DNA of 64,000 nt, from NCBI GenBank assembly GCA_963788305.1, contig CAWBGK010000017.1, forward strand, positions 124,001 to 188,000, read 5' to 3'. The position numbers and the translations under genes were made by a program. This stretch comes from UTCFX2 sp963788305. Lineage in GTDB: Bacteria > Chloroflexota > Anaerolineae > Anaerolineales > UBA4823. The stretch's first letter is position 1. Each line of letters starts with the position of its first letter. Shown here in pieces: positions 29,228 through 39,428 of this stretch. The notes below the pieces were generated by a model, which ran no database searches, was not told the DNA's origin, and saw only the letters and a list, made by a program, of their open reading frames with translations.

Positions 29228-29615
29228 CGGCGGGCTCCGCATCTGCCTGATCTCCAGCCGGTCCATTTTCTTTGGAATGAAGTGAAGAAATGATCTCTTC
29301 AATCCTGGCAGCCCGTTCTGCGGTGGGATCCCAATGGAATCGGAGCCTCGGAAATGTCCGAAGGTCAATTCTCAGAGCCAGGCTCTTTCGAAGGAATCCC
29401 TGGGCGTGCTTCAATCCATCCAGGATCTCGACTGAACGATCTGCACCTTCCAGTGCCGAGACATGGATATCTGCGAAAGCCAACTCTCGATCCACTTTTA
29501 CACCCGTGACATAAACGCCTTCCAGGCGAGGATCAGAGGTCTCTTGAAGTAAAATTTCAGACAGGTCGTCCTTTATCCGTTCATCAATTCGCTCGAGGCG
29601 AAGCTTAGAAACCAT
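29214..29615 (-). CDS. rbfA: 30S ribosome-binding factor A
   Basis: Assembly factor for the small ribosomal subunit that binds near helix 1 of 16S rRNA. 133 residues: 'RLERIDERIKDDLSEILLQETSDPRL', 'VYVTGVKVDRELAFADIHVS' and 'LRTFPRLRFHWDPTAERAARIEEIISSL' fit the KH-like RbfA fold, then a short acidic/Ala-rich tail. The start is ATG 29615, preceded by GAGGTG. It sits 18 nt after infB and overlaps nrnA. Confidence 0.94.
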   Translation of the reverse strand: MVSKLRLERIDERIKDDLSEILLQETSDPRLEGVYVTGVKVDRELAFADIHVSALEGADRSVEILDGLKHAQGFLRKSLALRIDLRTFPRLRFHWDPTAERAARIEEIISSLHSKENGPAGDQADAEPADAAG

Positions 29616-29632
29616 CAAACACCTCTAATTAT

Positions 29633-31438
29633 TTACAGCGCAGTTTCTTCAAGGACAACTTTTTCGATGATAAAGCATTCAAGCTTATCGCCAGCTTGAA
29701 GTTCATCGAATCCCTTGATACCAATCCCGCATTCGAAACCGGAACGAACTTCTCTAACATCCTCCTGGAGGTGCTTCAAGGAAGAGATCGATCCTTCATG
29801 AATCATGCGCCCATTTCGAACCACACGAATGCGGCCGTTACGGCGGATTTCACCTTCCGTTACCTTGCAGCCGGCGATATTGCCGACCTTCGAGATATTG
29901 AAGACTACACGAACATCTGCATGCCCCGTCACCACTTCTTTCTGTTCCGGAGCCAACATCCCTTTCAAGGCTTTTTCCACATCTTCAGTCATTCGATAAA
30001 TGATGTCATACAGGCGGATAGAAATTCCTTCCGCTTCTGCCATACGTCGAGCCGCTGCGTCCGCAGTTACGTTAAAACCGATCACGACCGCCTTGGAGGC
30101 TGATGCAAGCATCACATCGTTCTCAGAAATGTTGCCGGTTTCTGCATGGAGGATGTTGATGTTTATGTCCCCTTTACTCATATCGTTTAGAGTTGATACG
30201 ATAGGTTCCAACGAGCCCTGAACGTCAGCCTTAATAATCAGTCGCAGCTCACGCACTTCACCTGCCTGAAATCGGTCGAACAGCTGCTCCAGAGTGACTA
30301 CTGTCTTCGCTACAGTTGCAGATTTTTCTAGTTCTGACTGACGCTGCACGATTACCTCACGCGCTTCCCGTTCAGAGGCAACAACCCGGAAAGGCTCGCC
30401 TGCCATGGGAACTTCATTCAAACCCATTACCGCTACAGGTGTCGACGGCAGCGCCTTACTGATTTTGCGACCGTGATGGTCGAACATCGCCCGCAGGCGA
30501 CCATAAGCCTTCCCAGCGAGAACTTCATCACCAACTTTCAGCGTGCCATTCTGAACTAACAGCGTCGCCAGGACACCTTTAGCACGATCCAGCTCGGCCT
30601 CGATGACGGTTCCGATGACTTTTCCCTTCGGATTGGCTTTGATGTCAATATTGTCTGCGACCAGAAGGATCGCTTCCAGCAAATCTTCAATTCCAACCTG
30701 CTTTTTAGCTGAGATTGGAACGACAATCGTATCCCCATCCCATTCATCCGGCACCAATCCTACTTCAGCGAGCTGCTGTTTCAAGCGATCCCGGTCTGCA
30801 TTCGGCTTATCAATTTTGTTCATCGCTACAATAATTGGGACGCGGGCTGCCTTTGCATGTGCAATCGCCTCTTTTGTTTGAGGCATCACGCCATCATCGG
30901 CCGCTACCACGAGGATCACGATGTCAGCTCCTTGAGCGCCGCGGGCGCGCATTGCAGTAAATGCAGCATGGCCTGGGGTATCCAGGAAGGTGATGGTTCG
31001 CCCCTTCAGCTCAACCTGGTAGGCGCCGATATGCTGCGTGATTCCTCCGGCCTCACCAGCTGCAACATCCGTATGGCGGAGCGCATCTAATAAGGTTGTT
31101 TTTCCATGATCGACGTGTCCCAGGATCGTGACAACAGGTGGGCGTGGATGCAGCTCATCTGGATCTTCGTCCGCAATGATCTGACGCCAGAGCGGAATCT
31201 CACCAGATTGTTCTTCCTCAATTTCTTGAGCTTCCATGACAGCTTCAAAACCCATTTCTGCAGCAACGATCGCTGCAGTATCAAAATCGATCTGTTGATT
31301 AATATTCGCCATCACCCCATTCGCCATTAAGTTCTTAATTACTTCAATGGGGCTTGACTGGATCGTGGTCGCCAGTTCCCTTACAGTCATCGTTTGGGGA
31401 AGCTCGATTGTCTTGGTGCGACGGTCGTCATCGCTCAT
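29633..31438 (-). CDS. infB: Translation initiation factor IF-2 (short form)
   Basis: GTPase that delivers initiator tRNA to the 30S subunit. The start at 31438 has GGAGG 6 nt upstream and begins 'MSDDDRRTKTIELPQTMTVRELATTIQ', the IF2 N-terminal helical domain. About 601 residues, lacking the long variable N-terminus of E. coli IF-2. G1 'GHVDHGKTTL', G2 'GITQHIGAY', G3 'DTPGHAAF', G4 'AMNKIDK' and the C-terminal tRNA-binding domain ('SISSLKHLQEDVREVRSGFECGIGIKGFDELQAGD') are all present in one intact frame. Confidence 0.97.
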   Translation of the reverse strand: MSDDDRRTKTIELPQTMTVRELATTIQSSPIEVIKNLMANGVMANINQQIDFDTAAIVAAEMGFEAVMEAQEIEEEQSGEIPLWRQIIADEDPDELHPRPPVVTILGHVDHGKTTLLDALRHTDVAAGEAGGITQHIGAYQVELKGRTITFLDTPGHAAFTAMRARGAQGADIVILVVAADDGVMPQTKEAIAHAKAARVPIIVAMNKIDKPNADRDRLKQQLAEVGLVPDEWDGDTIVVPISAKKQVGIEDLLEAILLVADNIDIKANPKGKVIGTVIEAELDRAKGVLATLLVQNGTLKVGDEVLAGKAYGRLRAMFDHHGRKISKALPSTPVAVMGLNEVPMAGEPFRVVASEREAREVIVQRQSELEKSATVAKTVVTLEQLFDRFQAGEVRELRLIIKADVQGSLEPIVSTLNDMSKGDININILHAETGNISENDVMLASASKAVVIGFNVTADAAARRMAEAEGISIRLYDIIYRMTEDVEKALKGMLAPEQKEVVTGHADVRVVFNISKVGNIAGCKVTEGEIRRNGRIRVVRNGRMIHEGSISSLKHLQEDVREVRSGFECGIGIKGFDELQAGDKLECFIIEKVVLEETAL

Positions 31439-31640
31439 TTGGCACCTCCAAATACTATTTACGAGAACCCAGGTCCAGATGAGCGGGTCAAGCAATGCGA
31501 TTATTGCTAGGCGTTCATCTCACCCTGGAGAATAATCCCGGCTGCAGCATTTCATAAGCTAACAACCCGGCGAGAGTACTACGACAGAATGTTTTGACTG
31601 GCTGAAAATAGCCGTCCTCAGCTGTCTTATCGGGTGGCAT

Positions 31641-31964
31641 CTACCCGCCATCGACCTCTTCCTCAGAGCTTTGATCCGATTCGGGCAATAAAGCCATTGC
31701 ATTCTTCAATACTTGTGTTCCTGCTTCGTCAAGCTCCACTTTCAAAGCATGAGCCAGTGAACCTTTCATCCCACGCTCCCAACAAGCCCGCTGGTTGTGG
31801 AGGTATGCACCCCGCCCGGCTTTTTTTCCAGTCGGGTCAATTTCAATTCCTTCGCTTGTTCGAACTATCCGAATTAATGTTCGTTTCGGCAGCACTTCGC
31901 GGCAGCCCACACAAGTCCGCTGAGGGATGTGTTTTCGTCTTTGAGGGGACTTCTTTTTGGGCAC
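31641..31964 (-). CDS. rnpM: YlxR/RnpM family RNA-binding protein
   Basis: 107 residues. The family marks are 'QRTCVGCREVLPKRTLIRIVR' and 'DPTGKKAGRGAYLHNQRACWERG' (DUF448). YlxR from B. subtilis, now named RnpM, binds RNase P RNA and modulates its activity. It lies in its usual place between nusA and infB. A 202-nt gap without a gene separates it from infB; the L7Ae-like partner YlxQ sometimes found there is absent. Confidence 0.93.
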   Translation of the reverse strand: MPKKKSPQRRKHIPQRTCVGCREVLPKRTLIRIVRTSEGIEIDPTGKKAGRGAYLHNQRACWERGMKGSLAHALKVELDEAGTQVLKNAMALLPESDQSSEEEVDGG

Positions 31965-31991
31965 TGAGACCTCCGTGTGAAAAAGGGGGAT

Positions 31992-34027
31992 TTACCAACC
32001 TTCTTCCCATTCAGCCCCACCGCGTTTATGCTTCCTTTTCGCGATGACGACATCTTTTTCCGGATCGTATTCAATCTCAACAAATTTCTTTTTCTTCTTG
32101 CCTTTCTTCTTCTTTTGGTCCCCGGACTCATCATCTTCGCTGTCAGATTCTTCTTCAGCGAGCGGGAAATCGAGCACCTCAGGTCTTAAGGCAAAAATCT
32201 CATCCAGCGTGCTTGGTTCTTCCTCACTAATCTCAGCTGGGAGCTCCACTGCGACTGCTTCCGAGACAAGCTCAACGGGAGCTGCTTCTGCTTCGATCTC
32301 CGATGGTACAGCCTCAAGAACATCAACTGTTTCTGCTGTTTTAGCAATTTCGGGCGCAGCTTCGATTTCTTTGACTTCCCCTGCAGGAACCGGTATTTCA
32401 ATTTCCGTTGGTTCGATGATCTCGACAGGTTCCTGGACTGCAGCAGCCTGGATTTCAGGAGCAAGTTCAATAACGGCTCAGCTTCTACTTCTTCAACCAG
32501 AGGCTCAGCAGCAAGCTTTTCAGCCTCAAGTCGGGCTAAGATAGCATCCAGCGCTGATTTCAACTCCTGCATCGCTTTTGGACCCATTCCACTCAATTTC
32601 CAGATGGAATCCTCATCCAGGGCGATCTGGAGCATCAAATCACCAACGGTTTGCAAGCCAGTTTCGCTGATTACCGCATAAACGCGATCCGAGATATCAA
32701 ATTCTTCAAGCGGGATTACGAATGTCTCTTCAGGAATATTCGCGCGCGCTTTCAAGATCGCAGCCTGCTCGGCTTGTTGCTCGCTCTCGCGTTGTCGAAT
32801 TAATCCACGCTCAACCCGGTCGACAAATTGGGTGAGCAGATGATATTCTTCAGGTGTTACAGGGCGACCTTCACTCTTCTTCGCAAGAATCGCTTCAATC
32901 TGGACAACCGTGTTCTCTTCACCAGAAGCAATGCGGGCATAATCCGGGTCATTAAGCAGCTTATAAAGGGCATCCCCGGCAGCTTCAGGAAGACTCTTAA
33001 TGTCTATCTTCCAGGCGGTTAGTTTTGCTGCCAAGCGAGCGTTTTGACCATCCCGTCCAATCGCCAGGCTGAGCTGGTCCTCAGGCACCACAACGGTAGC
33101 TGTCTTTGCACCGCGGGCTAATTCATTGAGGTAAACTCCCGAAACACGTGCTGGGCTGAGCGCCTTGGCGATATAAACTGCAGGATCGGAGCTCCATTCG
33201 ATGACGTCGATTTTCTCATCATTTAATTCGCGAACGATGGCCTGAATCCGAACACCACGAATCCCAACACAAGCGCCAACAGGGTCAACACCTGTCTGGA
33301 GGGCTGCAACGGCTACTTTTGACCGCTGACCCGGTTCGCGGGCGATTGAGCGGATTTCGACCATGCCATGATAAATTTCTGGAACTTCATTTTCTAATAA
33401 TCGGCGGAGAAAATTTCGGTGCGCCCGAGATAAGATGATCTGGGGACCACGCGGGGTTGTTTTTACTTCCAAGAGTAATGCCCGAATGCGATCATGAACT
33501 CGAAACCGCTCACCTGGGATTTGCTGAGCGCGAGGCATCTGTCCTTCGGCCTTCATCTCCAGACCCAGTGTCACCGCTTGAGAATTTACGGCCTGAATCA
33601 CACCACTGAGGATTTCCCCCATCTGTTTGCTGAAGAATCCGAACTGGGACTCACGTTCAGCTTCGCGGATGCGCTGTTGAATCACCTGTCGGGCAGTTTG
33701 CGCAGCAACCCTTCCAAAATTATTGGGAGTTGATTCAACTATCACCATTTCTCCCAGGGCGGCATTTTCATCCACCTTTAGCGCATCCTGGAGGGCAACT
33801 TCTGTGCGTTCATCTTCAACATCATCAACCACTTCTTTTTCAGCATAGATGGTGACCTTACCAGTCTCAGGATCGATAGCCGCGTCTACTCGCTGGGCTG
33901 TCGAAGCATTGACATGCCGTCGATATGCAGAAGCCAGTGCAGCCTGAAGGGCATCAAGTACGATTTCCTTCGGCAACCCTTTTTCTTCCAGAACCTCATT
34001 GAACGCTAGAACGAACTCATTCTTCAT
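31992..34027 (-). CDS. nusA: Transcription termination/antitermination factor NusA with long charged tail, one frame break
   Basis: Binds RNA polymerase and nascent RNA to modulate pausing and termination. About 678 residues after repair. N-terminal domain from 'MKNEFVLAFNEVLEEKGLPKEIVLDALQAALASAYRR', S1 domain around 'GEILSGVIQAVNSQAVTLGLE', KH1 'GVDPVGACVGIRGVRIQAIVREL', KH2 'VPEDQLSLAIGRDGQNARLAAKL', then a helix-hairpin-helix-like part 'SETGLQTVGDLMLQI...LSGMGPKAMQELK'. A one-base deletion near 32474 separates this from a roughly 160-residue Glu/Pro/Ala-rich tail ending in a Lys cluster ('DQKKKKGKKKKK') and 'GGAEWEEGW'. The start at 34027 gives the conserved N-terminus; rimP is not upstream. 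Confidence 0.9.
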
Positions 34028-34072
34028 TGCTTTTCTTTCTCCACCTGGAGCACGCACCTTGTGTTACATACA

Positions 34073-34097
34073 GAAAAGTGGGGGTTGCCCACTTTTC
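34073..34097 (-). terminator. Hairpin upstream of nusA
   Basis: Ten-bp perfect stem GAAAAGTGGG (34073-34082) and CCCACTTTTC (34088-34097) with a 5-nt loop. It lies between the GNAT gene and nusA in the same orientation, so it may end the upstream transcript or act as a leader structure for nusA. No long T-run. Confidence 0.5.
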
Positions 34098-34211
34098 ATC
34101 AATGCACCTATCAAGATCAATTACTAATTGCGTTGAAATTTTAACATAGATATTAATGAAAATCAAGGTACAACAAGCGTCATCCAAACAATCTGAGAAA
34201 ATATTAACGTC

Positions 34212-34664
34212 TTATTGGATCTGTTTTTGCATCCGCCAGGCAGGTTCACTCACATGCTGGCGGTTTCCGAGATGGTCGATGTAAGACCACTGCCCGGGTT
34301 CCTCTCCAATCACCTGATATCCCAAGCGCTCATAAAAACGGAGCGCTTGAGGATTGTCAAAGCCAACGTTTAAAGTTGCCCACTGATATTTTCGAACCAG
34401 CAGGTCAGCCTCCACAATCTGGAGCAGCATCCGGCCTAATCCCTTCCCCCGAAAATTAGGTTTTATTCGGAATCCATAGATGTATGCCCGCTGCTTTCCA
34501 TCCGCCAGCTCAAAACGACTGCTTTTCAACTGGACAAAAAGCTGTCCGATTAATCCAACCCCGGCCAATTCCGCCAGCCAGATTAGAGCCTTTCCATCGC
34601 ACATGCTCTGAAAAACTTGACGATACAGCCTCCGAAAATGCACATACTCACCATCCCATTCCAA
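34212..34664 (-). CDS. GNAT-family N-acetyltransferase
   Basis: Acetyl-CoA-dependent N-acyltransferase of unknown substrate. 150 residues from TTG 34664. The acetyl-CoA site is 'YGFRIKPNFRGKGLGRMLLQIVE' (the R..G.G.. loop), followed by 'ATLNVGFDNPQALRFYERLGYQVIGEE', the usual beta5-alpha4 block. In-frame sequence upstream ('IKVAFRTAAEHDLSSL') looks like the natural GNAT start but has no ATG, GTG or TTG before the TGA that ends the preceding gene at 34734; ATT or a missing base are the alternatives. Confidence 0.85.
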   Translation of the reverse strand: MEWDGEYVHFRRLYRQVFQSMCDGKALIWLAELAGVGLIGQLFVQLKSSRFELADGKQRAYIYGFRIKPNFRGKGLGRMLLQIVEADLLVRKYQWATLNVGFDNPQALRFYERLGYQVIGEEPGQWSYIDHLGNRQHVSEPAWRMQKQIQ

Positions 34665-34733
34665 CGAACTGAGATCATGTTCAGCTGCTGTTCGAAAAGC
34701 AACTTTAATTAACCAATCAGTCGAAGTCTGGGC

Positions 34734-37340
34734 TCATTCCCGGATCTTAACTAGAAGGTTATCAAGATAAAGCAGTTCTTCTTCTGGATTACCCACTCTG
34801 CCTTCTAGCCAGGCATCACGCAGTTCATCCAGGATGCGGCGATATATTGGCCCAGGTGGAAGACCCCTGCCTTTCAGGAAATGGCCGTCGATATTTGGTT
34901 GAACGAAACGCCATTTAGAAGCATGATTCCAAAGTGCAGATCTAAGCCCAGGATCAGATGCAGCCAGATAGACAGCATAACGAGCCAGCGGCGGCGAGTT
35001 TTCCAGCATATGAAAAACTTGACCTGGAGCAGCAGCTTGAAGAACCTGTCTGTCTTGCCATATCCGGCATGCAGACTGAATGATCAACGCAAGCTGGACC
35101 GGAAGCTTCAAGCGTTTGGTAAGATTTTCTACTTTTTGAAGCGGTAGCTGGATCATCCAAAGAATATAGCCTAATTTGGGCTTCAGTTGATTGTGCTCTT
35201 AGGTCAAATCCCATTCAGGTTCAGGTTGTAGGTTTTCCAATAATTCGATCCGGCCGTAGATCCAATCGTCCCAATTTAAATCTGGGTGAATGGCTTCTAT
35301 GAGACCTAATGTATTCAACCTGCTCAAAATTTGCGGAGCAAAATCCGAAACCAGGATGTGATTGAGCTCATTACGAATTCGATCACCTGAAAGCCGGTCG
35401 ATGAGCTGTTTTGCTTCTAACAAGAGCTCCATTGTTCGGTCTTCAATACTGAAGGCAAATCGTTGTTCAAATCGTACGGCTCGCAGGATCCGAGTCGGAT
35501 CATCGACGAATGACAGCGAATGGAGAACCCTGACCAATCCGGCGTGCAAATCATTCAATCCACCCCAATAATCATGGAGCTCTCCATAGTGGCGGCCGTC
35601 AATTCTTAACGCGAGTGTGTTCATCGTAAAATCCCGCCTGTGAAGGTCAAGCTTAATGCTGCTGCGTTCAACTGTCGGCAAGGCGGTAGGATGTGTATAA
35701 AACTCAGTTCGTGCAGAAACTAGATCAACGGATTGAAGGCCGGCAACAGCTATCGAACAGGGTCGGTTTCTCTCTCCGGCGTAATCCATATGCCATTTTG
35801 CTGTACCAAAACGGGAATGACCGGTTACACGTCCTCCATAGCGTTCTGAAAGAGCCTGTGCTAATCCAATTGCATCACCTTCAACCACGAGATCAAAATC
35901 AAGGCTTGGTTTTTCAAGCAGCAAATCGCGTACAAATCCTCCCACCACAAAAAGCGCAGCGTGCTGTTCACGGGCGATCTCGGCAATGGCATGAAGCAGT
36001 GTAAGTCTATCTGCCGGCAATACAGATTCGAGCTTTGTAGCAAGGTTTAACTTACCGGGCACTGCCTGACCGGACGCCAGGTTCTTCAGAAGGTCCGTTC
36101 GCGTGACAATCCCAATAACTTCTGCGCTAGTTGGATCGACCACCGGCACCTGACCCCAACCCGTTTCAATGACAAGCTTCTGTAGCTGTTCGATTGAATC
36201 CCCTGGACTCACGCAATGGTCCCCCTTTTCCATCAATCGACCAACTGAAAAATCCAGTTTATGCGCGGTTGCCCGATCGACTGCACGCCGAGTCAGAAGC
36301 CCAACAACTTTTCCATTCTGCACTACCGGATAGCCTTCGTACCCGTATCGACGCATCCGCCGTGCGGCTTCCTGCACAGGTGTCTCTGGCGATAACACTT
36401 GTGGCCCACTAGACATGATCTGTGCGACAGTAACTGCCGGTATGATATGCCTGGGGAGCAGGTCGACCAGCTCAGCGTGGATGCTTTCCAGGTCTCTACC
36501 GCGAATCAATCCAGCAGAAGCGCGTTCATGCCCGCCGCCGCCGAAATTCGCCGCAAGAGCTGAAACGTCGATATTGTCGGTTGTTGATCGAGCGATTAAT
36601 TGAATACCGCTGCGGGTCGTGACTAACAGAATGATCGCATCCGGATCCAGTAAATCTCGCAGTTTATGAGCGATGGAAGAAAGCTCCTCTTCCATCTCTA
36701 GCGCATGACCTGTAGCTATCACAATCTTGTAGCCATGGATTGTTAAATACTCTGCTTTAGAACGGAGGCGATCGTAGAGCGCCTGCTGGGCTTGAGAGAG
36801 TGGATGGTTCAGAAAATCATTTGCGATCGACAGGCTTGCACCTTGGTCGATGAGGGTCGCAGCGGCCCGCAAGTCACGTCCATTTGTCCTTGAGTAAGTC
36901 AGTGAACCTGTATCTTCATAGATGCCCATAAGCATTAAGGTGGCGTGGACTGGACTGATCGGCTCATTATGCTCAAGCAATTCTTCAACGATGATCGTAG
37001 TTGTTGCCCCGACATCCTGGATCATCAGGTTCCACTTGTCTTGGAGAGTTTCGCGTGGAGGATGATGATCAATTACGTCTACACTGGGTTCGGCTATTAC
37101 ACCTTTCAAGCTGACCATTGCCTGAGTATCGACCAGTGTGATCCTTTCAATCGCTTTGTTTGGGAGATCTCGGGGATCCACGAACGGCAGTTCTGCGCCG
37201 TAAAGCGATAAGAAAGCCCGGACATTGCGGTTCATGCGGCGCGGTAATACCGGGACGGCGTTTTCATTGATAAGAAAAGCTCCCAAAAGCGAAGCCAGGG
37301 CGTCAAAATCCGCCTGCTCGTGTGTCAGGATGATATGCAT
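34734..37340 (-). CDS. DHH-CBS-poly(A) polymerase/CCA-adding enzyme fusion, interrupted by an in-frame TAA
   Basis: Large tRNA nucleotidyltransferase-type protein, about 868 residues. Order: DHH phosphoesterase domain (1-300; 'THEQADFDALASLLG', 'DHHPP' at 91, 'GGGGHERASAG' near 267), two CBS domains (about 303-430), and a class II nucleotidyltransferase head (about 460-650; 'FVVGGFVRDLLL', 'DFDLVVEGDA' with the metal-binding Asp pair, 'RRDFTMNTLAL', 'DDPTRILRAVRFEQRF'). A helical C-terminus follows. An in-frame TAA at 35199-35201 splits it after 'EPEWDLT'; the same frame continues 'EHNQLKPKLGYILWM' to TGA at 34734. The break is a substitution, unlike the indels elsewhere. It may add CCA or only A to tRNA; that cannot be told from sequence. 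Confidence 0.85.
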
Positions 37341-37386
37341 TGAAGATATTATGCCACAAAAGTAGGAAGGGAAAGATTGAGGGAGA

Positions 37387-38355
37387 TTATCTTCCCGAAT
37401 TTTGGTGCAAACGCGGGTTGAGCCAATCGTTTACTCCATCCCCAAGCAGGCTCCAACCAATCCCAAACAGCACAATCGCAAGCGTGATGGGCAGAAACAC
37501 CCACCAATAAACGAGGGGATTCCCCTGCAATCCCGTCATCCATCTCCGACCGATAGCGAGCGAAGCCCCCCACACAGACCCTGCATCGATCCCTATAAAA
37601 TTCAAACTTGCCTGCAGAAGCACCATCCCCCCAACTTGTGCTGTCGCAAGCACGATCGCCGGTGCAATCGAATTAGGAATCAGATGGCGAAAAATAATCC
37701 GTGAGGAACCTGCCCCTAAAGCTCTAGACGCTTCAACAAACTCTGTTTGTTTGATCCGGGTGATCATCGTGTGCGTTAAACGGGTAAACGGCATCCATGA
37801 GAAAAGGATTAATGCCAGCAGGACAGGGTCAACCGATTCAAAAAGCTTATAAAAAGCGGTTGATTCGGCCGATGAACCAATATCGCCGGCAAAATATGCA
37901 CGTTCTTGCAGCAAGGAAAGCATTTGAACAAAGAGGATCACAGCTCCGAAAACCGGAAAAGCCAAAAATGCATCTGTGAACCGCATCGTGATAGCGTTGG
38001 TCCAGCCGCCAAAAAAGGCGCTGAATGCGCCGACCAAAACACCGATTATTGCGGTTGTAAATGCAGCTCCTACACCAAAGAGCAGCGCAGACCTCGTCCC
38101 CCAGATCAATGTATAATACACATCCAGCTGGCGTCCTGCGACGCCCAACGCAACGGTACCAAGCATCGCCTGCTCACCTGGCGGGACAGGAAGCCCAGAT
38201 TTTAAGTCAGGAACAAGAAAGAGTGCCGAGGCCTTCCGGCCCTCTGGCAATGGCGCCAGCAGCGGCGCTGCAATCGCAATGACAATAAACAGCAGCACGA
38301 TGCACAAGCCGATCAGGTTTTGCCAGCGCATTAGAAAACGACTCATCGATTTCAT
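37387..38355 (-). CDS. ABC transporter permease, oligopeptide/dipeptide type (DppC-like)
   Basis: 322 residues with a first helix near 12-34, a loop that would face outside ('SALFLVPDLKSGLPVPPGEQAMLGT'), and five further helices. The permease EAA region reads 'EFVEASRALGAGSSRIIFRHLIPNSIAPAIVLATAQVG', the contact site for the ATPase. It imports peptides or similar solutes with DppB. The loop is longer than in E. coli DppC. The start overlaps the DppB-like stop (ATGA). No ATPase or binding-protein gene is adjacent. Confidence 0.88.
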   Translation of the reverse strand: MKSMSRFLMRWQNLIGLCIVLLFIVIAIAAPLLAPLPEGRKASALFLVPDLKSGLPVPPGEQAMLGTVALGVAGRQLDVYYTLIWGTRSALLFGVGAAFTTAIIGVLVGAFSAFFGGWTNAITMRFTDAFLAFPVFGAVILFVQMLSLLQERAYFAGDIGSSAESTAFYKLFESVDPVLLALILFSWMPFTRLTHTMITRIKQTEFVEASRALGAGSSRIIFRHLIPNSIAPAIVLATAQVGGMVLLQASLNFIGIDAGSVWGASLAIGRRWMTGLQGNPLVYWWVFLPITLAIVLFGIGWSLLGDGVNDWLNPRLHQNSGR

Positions 38356-39428
38356 TCGGCAATAATCCCTTCGCGCACGCGGGGGTCCAGCGCTGCGATG
38401 ATTAAATCCAGGATCAACATCATGAATAGCACAATGAAAACGCTGTAGATTGAGAAGCCCAAAAGCATAGGAGCGTCTGGAGCTGGGAGATTGTAATCGA
38501 CGACCAGAGAGGCTACGCCTTTAAAATCAAAGATCAGCTCGACGATGAACAGGCTGGTAAGCAGAGATGCAGCGGACATGACGCTGCTCGTCAGGGAAGG
38601 AGTGAGCGCATTTCGGAATATATGCTTCCAGGTTAACGAGTGCTCTGAGACGCCGCGCGCTCGGGCGGCTGCAACGTGGTCTTTGTGTTTTTCTTCGATC
38701 ACTGCGGATCTTGTAACCCGTCCTAGAATTGCCCAGTAACCGAGGCTGATCGTCACGACCGGAAGGATAAGATGTCGAAAAGCTTCCAGGCTGATGTCCG
38801 GACGATGGTTGAGAAAACCATCCATCGTGAGAAAGCCAGTGATCTGGCGAAATTCATCTGTATGGATAAACAGCATGCTCTTCGAGCCCAATCGCTGCGG
38901 CGGAAACCAATATAAACCGACATAAAAGATGGATAGAAGAACGATAGCCAAAACAAACGGCGGCAGAGAGACTCCTATGAAAGCCCCGGCTCGAAATCTG
39001 AGGTCTTTTGGTCGATCTTTATTGGCACCCGCACGAACGCCGCTGATCAATCCGAAGGGAATAAAAACCAGGATAGAATAGAATGCCAGTTCAGCAGTGA
39101 CAGGAGTACGTCGAAGCAGGGCAGGAAGAACCTGCTCATGGCGAGAAGGGCTCCAACCCCAATCCCCCTGGATCAAATTGGAAGCCCAAATCGCATACTG
39201 CACCAGGTACGGATCATCCAGGTGATATTTCTTTATGAGTAAAAAGTTCACCCGGTTAAGCTCCTCATTCGTCAGGCGTTCCGTGTTCAAACCCATTGGA
39301 TAATAGATCGTTGCTCGAACTTCGGGTGGAGTTAACATCACAAAGGCGTAAAGCATCATGGTGATGATCCACAAAGTAATTGGGATCGCAAGAAGCCGAT
39401 ATGTGAGAAAACGCAGCATTGGAGGCAT
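38352..39428 (-). CDS. ABC transporter permease, oligopeptide/dipeptide type (DppB-like)
   Basis: 358-residue integral membrane protein. It begins 'MPPMLRFLTYRLLAIPITLWIITMMLYAFVML', the usual DppB start, and has an N-terminal outer loop with 'NFLLIKKYHLDDPYLVQYAIWASNLIQGDWGWSPS'. The EAA loop is 'EEKHKDHVAAARARGVSEHSLTWKHIFRNALTPSLTSSVMS'. Two in-frame ATGs exist (39428, 39419); GAGAG lies before the first. It forms a heterodimer with the adjacent DppC-like protein. The rest of the transporter must be encoded elsewhere. Confidence 0.9.
   Translation of the reverse strand: MPPMLRFLTYRLLAIPITLWIITMMLYAFVMLTPPEVRATIYYPMGLNTERLTNEELNRVNFLLIKKYHLDDPYLVQYAIWASNLIQGDWGWSPSRHEQVLPALLRRTPVTAELAFYSILVFIPFGLISGVRAGANKDRPKDLRFRAGAFIGVSLPPFVLAIVLLSIFYVGLYWFPPQRLGSKSMLFIHTDEFRQITGFLTMDGFLNHRPDISLEAFRHLILPVVTISLGYWAILGRVTRSAVIEEKHKDHVAAARARGVSEHSLTWKHIFRNALTPSLTSSVMSAASLLTSLFIVELIFDFKGVASLVVDYNLPAPDAPMLLGFSIYSVFIVLFMMLILDLIIAALDPRVREGIIAE

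Noticed and set aside
32044..32544. Ser/Thr-rich open frame on the plus strand
   Set aside because: Antisense shadow of the Glu/Ala/Lys-rich NusA tail; composition is forced by the other strand.
35199..35201. Recoding of the stop codon as an amino acid in the polymerase fusion
   Set aside because: TAA is not used for selenocysteine or pyrrolysine, and many genes here end normally in TAA/TGA.
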